A model generated the notes under the pieces. That model saw only the letters and a program-made list of their open reading frames with translations. It was not told the origin of the DNA and searched no databases. From NCBI RefSeq assembly GCF_000237925.1, contig NC_031499.1, positions 3,612,775-3,676,774 on the forward strand: a stretch of 64,000 bases of DNA. Direction: 5' to 3'. A program made the translations under genes and the position numbers. Source of the stretch: Schistosoma mansoni (Eukaryota > Platyhelminthes > Trematoda > Strigeidida > Schistosomatidae). Shown here in pieces: positions 56,320 to 64,000 of the stretch (position 1 is its first letter; the number at the start of each line of letters is the position of its first letter).

Positions 56320-56732
56320 CAGAATGGGTTTTGTGGAGATTTCAGTATTTTCATAGTTGAAATCATGAGTCAATTGAATCTAGACTGAGTTCAAGAGATA
56401 TTTCCTGGAGTTGTAGTGAAAAGCAGTGACTAATGGAGTTCAACCACGTCTGTTGTGAGATATTAATTCACTGAAGACAATTTGGTGAACGGTTGCTCAA
56501 CTTCGTGGATTAGTTGAATTTAGACATTAACACCATCGGATGCCGACTCAGTGGTCTAGTGGTTAAGTACACTGGTGCGAGACTGGTAGGTTCTGGGTTC
56601 GAATCTTGCAAGGCGGGATCGTGAATGCGCACTGCTGAGGAGTCCCACAATAGAACGAAACGGCCATCCAGTGGATGAAGGTTTTTCCTTGGTGGTCTAG
56701 CTTCAATTGACTCATGATTTCAACTATGAAGA
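56320..56732. repeat. Hammerhead SINE family B, inverted pair with target duplication
   Basis: Short left - arm: T2 (CAGAATGGGTTTTGTGG) to AATCTAGACT. Long right + arm: 5' region, A box (GTGGTCTAGTGGTTAAGTAC), B box (GGGTTCGAATCTTGC), ribozyme and tail to T1 (TGATTTCAACTATG). Flanks tgtttaacaaat (56308-56319) and tgtttaataaat (56733-56744), 11 of 12. Ribozyme core intact, but stem III is mismatched and the triplet is AUC. Confidence 0.9.
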
Positions 56733-56744
56733 TGTTTAATAAAT

Positions 56745-57064
56745 ATTTATATGGAAAATAGATCTTAAACCGCCAAATTAGAAAGCACTTTTATATCAGA
56801 CAATGTTTCTATAATGTATATTTTCAAATTTCCTATTTTGTCAATGTAATTTTTATTATCTAAATAAATTGTTTAATTTTGGCATCGACTATCAAAAGTG
56901 ACTTACACAAAAATTCCTATGGAATAACTCGGAAATACTAAAGGCAATTTAAGAAGTCTAGATGAAATTATATAACTAAAAGTCCCATACTGTTGTTTTG
57001 TCGATCAAAAGTCTTGTTTTTTCTAAACTTATTTAATTCGCAAAATACTTTGTGATAACTATCA
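56745..57064. other. Intergenic, nothing recognised
   Basis: AT-rich; no supported gene or repeat. Confidence 0.5.
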
Positions 57065-57600
57065 ATATAGGGTTGTGGAAATTGTTGAGTTTAGATTGAT
57101 ATCATGGAAAGAACAATGTTAGACCACCAATGAAAACCTGGAAGCACTGAACGGCCGTTTCTTCCTAGTTTAGGGCAGTCTAACATTGTTCCACTCATGA
57201 TATCAATTTAAACTCAACAATCTCCCCAACCCTATACTGATAATTATGTGCTCACTAGTGACTGGTTTCAAGATGGATTTCCTGGAGTTCTAGTGAAAAG
57301 TCGTGACTATTGAAGTTCAACCGTGTCGATTGTGAGGCACTTACTCACTGAAGACGATGGTGCACGGTCGCACAACATTGTGGATTGGTTGAACTTGGAC
57401 ATTGACACCGATGAATGTCAGCTAATTGGTTTACAGGTTAAGTGTCCGCACTCCAGATAGAAGTTCCTGAGGTTCGAGTGCCTTTAGTGAGGTGTCGAGG
57501 ATGAGTACTGCTGAGGAGTCCCGTACTAGGGCAAAACGGCCGTTCAGCGCTTCCATGTTTTCAATGGTAGTCTAACATTTTTCCATTCATGATAACTTGA
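57065..57600. repeat. Hammerhead SINE family B, subfamily with a different end, inverted pair
   Basis: Left - arm starts AGGGTTGTGGAAATTG, a variant T2 end also hinted at near 15.15 kb, and stops inside the ribozyme. Right + arm: tail, T2 (CTCCCCAACCCTATACTGA), 5' region, A box, B box (GAGGTTCGAGTGCC), ribozyme and tail to TTCATGATAACT. The right ribozyme has CAAAAC and GUU changes. Possible 7 bp flank repeat, gataact. Confidence 0.8.
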
Positions 57601-57837
57601 CACAAAACTGATTTTACCACTTTATTATGCTGCTTTATGACGGAACAAAGACTGAAATTGTTAAAATCAAGAAAGAAAGTAAGACTGACGATAAAGATTT
57701 ACTTATACATCAGTCACAAATCCACGAAACCAAACCAAAGATTACAGCGTGATTTATGTCATTTTAAATAATCGGTCAATAAATAAACTTAAATATATCA
57801 AACAGAAAGTGGTTAAGAATAATTAAGTAATTATTTA

Positions 57838-58320
57838 ATGTGAACTCTAAACAACTGTCAACCAATATCAAAGTCAGAATCTTCAATATGTACGTCAAGA
57901 CGGCTCTACTGTAAGGAGCTGAACCTTGGAGAACTACTACAACCATCATCAAAAATATACAAGTATTTATAAACAGTTGTCTACGCAAGATACTCAATGT
58001 CCGTTGACCGGATACCATCAGTAATAGAGAGAATAAACCAGCTTCCACCAGAAGAGAAAATTAGAGAAAGACGTTGGAGGTGGGTAGCACATACAATATG
58101 GAAATCATCAAACTGCATCACGAGACAATCTCAAACTTTGAATCGTGAATGGAATGCTGAAGGTAAGCGGAAAGGAGGAATTCCAAAGAACACATTGCGT
58201 CGGGAATTGGAAGAAGACATGAAAAGGATGAATATCAACTGTAAAGAATTGCTCAGGAGAGAGTTGGGTAGAGTATGCTTGTGGGTGGCCTATGCTCTTC
58301 CACCAGGGATAACAAGTGTT
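57838..58320 (+). mobile_element. RTE-like LINE, 3' end fragment
   Basis: Encodes across frames [27 protein letters not shown], and a 132-codon frame with [20 protein letters not shown], then [20 protein letters not shown]. It ends near TCCACCAGGGATAACA. 5' truncated, decayed. Confidence 0.85.
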
Positions 58321-58983
58321 TTTAATCAGATCATATTTTTTTCAGATAAACTTCATCTTCCCATTACAGTAGTTATTCGAAATAATTGTAGATAATTTGG
58401 TACGGTAGAATCTGACTATCCTGTTATCAGATTCTTCTAAACTCTGTAACAGAATGGTGTGCATTAGCCCAATAGAACACTGACATGGAAGAAGATTGTG
58501 AGCGAAAGATTGACAAGTGTGAAACCGCTATCGAATAGATAGAAAGAGAGCCCCATATGGCACATGAAGTAATGATCATGATGAGTGTTCGTGAGACCTC
58601 AGCTAGCTAAATCGGTTAAGATTAAATAGGTCAGCATTAGTGTTGAATAATCATTGAGCTATTTATAGCTATAAAATAATAATATTATCGATGAAACAAT
58701 AATCTTGTTTAGTTCAGACTTATCAATGATATCACGGTAAGACCATACTATGTTGATTGGCTTGTCTGATTGTAAAAGTAATCTTGAGATTATGCAATCT
58801 GATATTATCCAATCAGAATGCACTCGTATATTGTAGGGAAATGACAAAATTATAAAGGATATAGAGCTTTGAACTGATTTAAGTCGGTGATGAGTTAAGT
58901 GAGCTGAAAACCATAGTAATTTTTTGGCAAAATCCATCCCAATGAACTGATATCAGTTTGATCAGTATGCTAGAGCTAAGGAG

Positions 58984-59000
58984 TTAGGGTTTAGGGTTAG
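58984..59000 (+). repeat. Telomere-like patch
   Basis: TTAGGGTTTAGGGTTAG. TTAGGG is the metazoan telomere repeat. Very short. Confidence 0.4.
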
Positions 59001-59289
59001 AACTTTAAGTTTGGATCTTGCAATTTATACAAATCAAACTGAACAATCATAACATTCATACTGACCTAAACCTACCAATATCAAGGCCCTTTGTAAAAGG
59101 CTATGACAAGTAATCACAGAACAATTCACTGTTATCATAAGTATGAAATTAATAGTTTGTAAGGTTTTGTACATATATTTGCATCTTGAACGGGCTGCTT
59201 CAACATCACCATTTAGTCTCAAGTTTTAATGAAGTTGGAAAACAAAAGCGTTTACAAATCATTTCATAGGCGTTGAACAATTTAGTGTT

Positions 59290-59455
59290 TAACTAGACTC
59301 AGTAGTCTAGTAGATAATTAATTGGTGATTTAAACGATAGGTACTCGGTTCAAGCCTTAGTGTCAACATTGACACAAATCCTGGTACATTCGACTGACAA
59401 ACCTGAAATAGGGTGAATCGTGCATCTTGAATTGTACAATTAGTCACTAACTAAA
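59290..59455 (+). repeat. Sm-alpha SINE, degenerate
   Basis: ACTCAGTAGTCTAGTAGATA (A box), TACTCGGTTCAAGCC (B box), TGGTACATTCGACTGACAAA, GGGTGAATCGTGCATC (ribozyme ghost). Confidence 0.6.
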
Positions 59456-60334
59456 TTTATTCTTAAAAGTTATTCATTTTATTAAAAGGACTTTAGTGAA
59501 AAGAAAGAATATGATGCTGATTGACTTTTAAACTCACAGTTTAGGGCATATTCACAGTGTGCAGGTTTAATTAACTTGAGGTTAGAGAATACATTCAATA
59601 ACTGTCATCACAAAGACTTTTACACCTGGATGATTCCTACCGATAACTGAATTCTACCTAAGGGGTTCTGATAAGTCTATCTTTAACTTTGTAAACTAAG
59701 TGACAATCATGTTAACCATTAGTTAGTTTTCTTCGTCTGTTGTTAATTCGATGAAATTGATATCAATCGAAGTTAAAAATATCATCGTTGGATGTTATCA
59801 GTCACATGGAACTCATATCTGTACCATAGTTGATAGGTGTAGAATTGGAACTAGTGGTTAATGCAAAATTTGTTTGATACAGACTAAACTTGTAGAATCA
59901 ATTAGTAAGTTAAGAAATAATGTCATACATATAAGAAGACCTATTACAATAAATTGTTTTTTTGTGTTCTGTACTTCTTTTTACCGGTTGTAGATGTGTC
60001 AAGGTCATACAATAGCGACAACCTTCAGGGGGTCAATCAACTTTATGATATCGCCTGGCGGATTTCGCGTAAAACTCAAATGCAGTGAAGAATAGCAAGT
60101 ATCTTATTGGAAAACTGTTGATAAGTAGTTTGTGAAATGCTTGAAATCGCTACTAAACACCTTTCCTCCAATCATATAGAGAATGTAACTTGCTGCGTAC
60201 GCTAAATTAAAACATATCTGCCTGTAATGCAGACTATATTTGAGCATACTCGATGCGACTTAGATATAGTTACGAGTGCCTGATGATTATAAAGTATTTA
60301 CTCACTGTCAATACATATCCAAACACTAACATTG

Positions 60335-60346
60335 CTAACCCTAACC
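60335..60346 (-). repeat. Telomere-like patch
   Basis: CTAACCCTAACC, within about 40 bp of degenerate CTAAC-type repeats; opposite orientation to 58984-59000. Confidence 0.35.
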
Positions 60347-60866
60347 ATTCTAACGCTAAACTTAACTCTTCACTCCACTTAAACTACCAATTCATAATCC
60401 CAACATTTTTGCAATGTTTAATCATGTTAAAATGGTCCATATACCCTAATAGATCACTTTTTATTATAAGCCTACTCGTGAATAAACTTTTTTGATTGGT
60501 TGGTAACCCCTCAAGACCACTATAATAATCTTACCATAGATGATTATATAAATCATGTTACTTGAGTGGAATCACCTCTTCCCAAAGATGGCATCTGTTT
60601 CCTTATCAAGGCAACACTAAATTCTAGATACTGCATCATTTAATGAATAAGAATCTAGTATGACGAAATAACCTTGTTCGACCTCATCAGCCATAATGTT
60701 GATTTGATAATCTCGGGTCGCTTCCACATCAAACACTGTGTCGTTACCCAGTGGATTACGTGACAATATACTAACATTGGCAGATAGTTAATGCTGAACA
60801 AGGAAGTAGTGTGAAACATGAACTTGCATTGTTACGTTGGCGAAAAGCGACTTTCCAAGCCGCTTC

Positions 60867-60867
<1 letters not shown>

Positions 60868-60912
<45 letters not shown>
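60868..60912. repeat. (AT)n microsatellite
   Basis: 45 bp of uninterrupted AT dinucleotides, the longest pure microsatellite in the window. Confidence 0.98.
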
Positions 60913-60916
<4 letters not shown>

Positions 60917-61816
60917 GACTGTACTGCTTGATAATTCGTTGAAAAGAGATACCTTTGCTGAACTCCATGTTTTTAATGTTTAGATGAGAATTATGTGTAT
61001 TATTACTTCTACATAAACTGCCTAATGTACCTTGCAGTGTACAAATGTGGCCATCGATTGTACCAAAATCACTAATGATGTGCGATTTTCTTAGCATATT
61101 TTTCTCATTAACTACTTGTTACATCTTGAGATGTCAATCGATATCATATGCTGAATTCGCCAATCAGAATGCCCAACTATAATTTTTGAACCCCGCATTT
61201 GCTAATTCGTTTATAGCCTTGAACAACGATAACTTCCAACCAGTACAATTGATATTGAGCTAACGTAAGCTACAATCCTATTGGTCGCCTATTCGAAAGC
61301 CTTTTCCTATTCCCGGCCTTGATTTCGTAAAGAAGTTTGCGGTCAAGCTTTTATGATCATTATCATATTTCAATCAACCAGCCAGGAGATTCTTAAACAC
61401 CCATTATCTTATGGACGAGAATTATCAGAATCCACAGCATACTACATAAGAAATCACACTTTGAAGATAATCATGCCATAAGTGGCAGAGAACGAAACAA
61501 GCAGTACATAATTAATCAATAATAATTAAGGAATAGTAAAACGCGTAACGACAGTCATTTGTATATAACGATTGACATTCCGGTTTCATTACACGGGGAC
61601 AGTGATAACAAGTTGAAACTTTGTCATATAAACTATACGTCCAGAAGAAGAAAATTAATTCATTAAGTCACCCGCTAGGTAAATATTTCAATACCAATAA
61701 TGGTTGGTGTCATTTGGTAGACAGGGAAAAATTAATGCATAATAGTTTTCATTCTACAATATGTAGCAACACAAGTTGAGAAAATTAATAAAAACTATTA
61801 TAGTACATCAGTATGT

Positions 61817-61822
61817 TTTATT
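61817..61822 (-). promoter_or_regulatory. Candidate poly(A) signal for RhoGDI
   Basis: AATAAA on the - strand about 820 bp past the RhoGDI stop; a second AATAAA lies at 61949-61954. No transcript evidence, so which is used, if either, is a guess. Confidence 0.25.
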
Positions 61823-62640
61823 GCAAAAGAAAATAAGGCAACACATTTACTGATAGTAAAGAAGAGAGCGAATGTAACTGACGATTTTTCCTGCAGACTG
61901 TCATACGGAAAAATCACTCCAAACACATACATATCTATACTCAATCAATTTATTAATACTTTATGTATGCGTGAGAGAGAACTCTTTGTGTATATAATAA
62001 CTCGGGTATGCGCATAGAATCTCAAAAATGGAAAACTATTGGTGATGATGTCCTATTACAATAAACAGAATACAGATAAACAACTTTAGTAAAAACAAAC
62101 ACATCTGAGTCTTCGTTGTTCATACTTATGCATTTTAAATTTATACGGGGAATTAAGCGGAAAAATCGCGGATTCAGTACACGCACATCAGGAAATGATA
62201 TGCGAGTAAAAAATTGAAAATTCATGAACACAATTCCGTTCTACACACAAATTTCAATAATAGAAGTAGAATCTGATGTTATGACACCGTAAATCGACAC
62301 AAACAATCATACATGTAAAGCAAATATGTGCTCATCAGACAAGAGTTTATAATTAAAAACCGAACAAATGAATAAAATGGTAGATAGAATAAAATGTATA
62401 CAAAAAAGGATATGACAATGACAATAAGTGAAAGTTTCTGTGGAAAAATGCTAAGAGTATAAACGGCTATATATAAGAACACAAACACAAAGAGATGTAC
62501 ATTCATCAACACACCAATGAATATCTATCGTGATATGAAACGAAAACAATTAAATAGAAGTTTGAAGATAAAGTAACAATATTAATAGGTACAAACACAC
62601 GCAGGTATATTCATGTGGGCAAAAACTGATTTATATGATG
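61823..62640 (-). other. Probable RhoGDI 3' UTR
   Basis: Between the RhoGDI stop and the candidate poly(A) signals, with no recognisable repeat element. Assignment rests on position only. Confidence 0.35.
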
Positions 62641-62843
62641 TTAAGAATCTGTAGACTTTTTAACTATATTAATACACCACTTCCAGGTGATATATTCCGC
62701 TTTATCATCATCAATAAACTGACTCACAATTTTGTATGAGCCACGTGATAAAACGCCTTTAGGGGCTTCTTCAGGGTCCGATGTCCAGATATGTGGGTGA
62801 CCTTGAGGACGAAAATTGCCTAGCATTACGGACATTTCATCAA
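62641..62843 (-). CDS. RhoGDI: RhoGDI terminal exon
   Basis: Starts after acceptor cttccgtag, supplies the last two bases of the shared Val codon, then DEMSVMLGNFRPQGHPHIW and the conserved RhoGDI end, with TAA at 62643-62641. 66 residues. Confidence 0.93.
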
Positions 62844-64000
62844 CTACGGAAGAAAATAATCGTTAAAAGGGAGATACGAGAATAACTGTTAGTATTCTAT
62901 TTTTATCAGTAGATACAAGCGTTTTGTTTAATTGTTTTCATAACTGATGGAGAATATTAGGATATATATATATATATAAGTTCACAGCTAACAAGACCAG
63001 ACTACGTTTAAACACCATTAAGTGGAAATTTAACGGGTATATAAATTAAATCGTTAAAGGTTCAGGAAATTATGAGCCAGATAGTCGATAGTATCGTGTT
63101 CGCAACAATCCGTGGATTTTATTTAGCTAAGGATTTGAGTTTTGCATCAATTTATTTATTTTACTTATACATATTAACATTGGTACAAGGGGGAACTAAA
63201 TAGATATGCGCCACATAAACCATTTGATCTGTGTGAGGGCTGGGATACTTCCCGGGTGCCCGAACAGAGACAAGTGGTTTCCTTAGGGGGCCACAACCCG
63301 AGCTTTTGGCCTGAAGGTCTAATCCACAAGGAAGTGGAGCAACGTAATGAGATGCAGTCTCATGGTAGCCGGTGACCGACAATAGGTTCATACGCCTTTT
63401 GTTCCTTCAGGACCACGGAGCCCATATGCACCATTGGTTTAGAATCAGGGTTTTTCAACTCCCCTGGGTGGACCCTCTGTGTGCACCAACTTGGTTAAAG
63501 CTCCGGATATTCGCCTTTCTTCCCCTTAGTTTAGTAGAAAACACTACCGCCGCAAGAAGACAGGGAGTAGGACTTCCCTGTCAGCGGCTGTACACGCGTG
63601 GTCATGTGAAGGCATTTCGAGAAGGACAGCTGACTCTTCCCACTCTCGGCCGTACCAGAGACTTTGGGGGTATCGATGGGGGACTTCATATAAAAATTTG
63701 TCCAATGATACCAGTTTTTAGGGGCTATTTAGTTTCATTTTAAAACCAATTAACTTTTTAAACTACTAACCTGATTGAGACAAACAATGTGACACATAAA
63801 TGGAAAAGAATACATTAAACTTCCTTCATTGATGAAGTATTTACAAAAGCAATCAGTTAGAATTGCAGAAAACTACCTACCTAGAATAGGGCCTTTACGT
63901 AACCACTGCTTATAACGTAGCCCACAAACAATATCTCTTTGTACATAGTAAACGACTTGAATACGGTAACTGCAGCCTTCAACGATTGAGACAGGTTTCG
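62641..64000 (-). CDS. RhoGDI: Rho GDP-dissociation inhibitor, C-terminal two exons
   Basis: Two - strand exons (64000-63881 and 62843-62641) join across a 1037 bp intron: the split Val codon is G from one exon and TT from the next. About 106 residues are visible. They match the immunoglobulin-like domain of RhoGDI in order: VEGCSYRIQVVYYVQRDIVC (the family's EGVEYRIKISFRVNREIVSG region), GLRYKQWLRKG (GMKYIQHTYRKG), then EEAPKGVLSRGSYKI and FIDDDKAEYITWKWCINI before the stop. Known members are about 200 residues, so the N-terminal regulatory arm and first half lie right of the window. The family holds prenylated Rho GTPases in the cytosol by burying their lipid in this beta sandwich and slows GDP release. 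The intron contains a family D repeat. No break is seen in the visible coding part. Confidence 0.93.
63150..63671 (-). repeat. Family D repeat, copy 5, in RhoGDI intron
   Basis: - strand copy, same orientation as the host gene, about 520 bp: tail (tttatttattttactta), ATGCGCCACATAAACC, GGGGGCCACAACCCGAGC, GGAGCCCATATGCACCATTG, head CGGCCGTACCAGAGACTTTG. It occupies half of the 1037 bp RhoGDI intron. Confidence 0.82.
63881..64000 (-). CDS. RhoGDI: RhoGDI exon (penultimate, cut by window edge)
   Basis: Coding for KPVSIVEGCSYRIQVVYYVQ and RDIVCGLRYKQWLRKGPIL, ending one base into a Val codon before donor gtaggt. No acceptor is visible before the window edge, so the exon continues outside. Confidence 0.9.
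   Translation of the reverse strand, partial: RNLSQSLKAAVTVFKSFTMYKEILFVGYVISSGYVKALF

Larger units (their letters stand above)
58321..61816. other. Long stretch without a recognisable gene
   Basis: About 3.5 kb of AT-rich, apparently low-repeat DNA before the RhoGDI gene. Contains a worn Sm-alpha copy (59290-59455), two telomere-like patches and an (AT)n microsatellite. RhoGDI 3' UTR may reach its right edge. An 80-codon ORF at 60253 is built partly from CTAAC-type repeats and is not credible. Confidence 0.5.

Noticed and set aside
60771-61097. 108-codon - strand ORF with a Tyr-Ile repeat
   Set aside because: The repeat is the (AT)n microsatellite; the rest has no coding character or splice sites.

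Overview
The window is AT-rich animal DNA, almost certainly from a schistosome blood fluke (Schistosoma, species not resolved). It carries Sm-alpha type repeats with the known schistosome hammerhead ribozyme, RTE-like and CR1-like LINE fragments of the schistosome kind, and short AT-rich exons split by repeat-filled introns.

Host genes lie only at the two ends. On the left (1800-11790, + strand) are the last five exons of a coiled-coil protein gene. All introns are phase 0, and the exons join into 374 residues ending in a stop. I do not recognise the protein. On the right (62641-64000, - strand) are the last two exons of a Rho GDP-dissociation inhibitor, which continues past the window edge. 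I find no convincing host gene in the roughly 50 kb between them. One short exon-like ORF near 36.1 kb is unexplained.

The space between is a graveyard of retroelements: RTE-like LINE pieces (a 1.8 kb copy at 18.1 kb, a 1.05 kb copy at 51.5 kb with one in-frame stop, and several 3' ends), one CR1-like LINE (38.7-40.4 kb), one Penelope-like reverse transcriptase fossil (20.9-22.4 kb), several solo-LTR-like repeats, and five copies of a ~520 bp A/T-tailed repeat (here 'family D').

The most striking content is about 40 pieces of small retroposons in which a tRNA-like head (A and B boxes) is followed by a minimal hammerhead ribozyme. By eye there are three families with the same plan: Sm-alpha, plus two I call B and C. 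Their ribozyme helices differ, but each has a palindromic, nearly loopless stem III. Many copies are not simple insertions. They are inverted pairs with the left arm on - and the right arm on +, and in at least eight cases the whole pair lies between 10-15 bp direct repeats. The outer ends of a pair are usually one each of two fixed points in the element. This points to target-primed reverse transcription started from both sides of one break. A Penelope-like element, of a class known elsewhere to carry hammerheads, is a plausible source of the machinery. Coordinates of repeats were read by eye and may be off by several bases.
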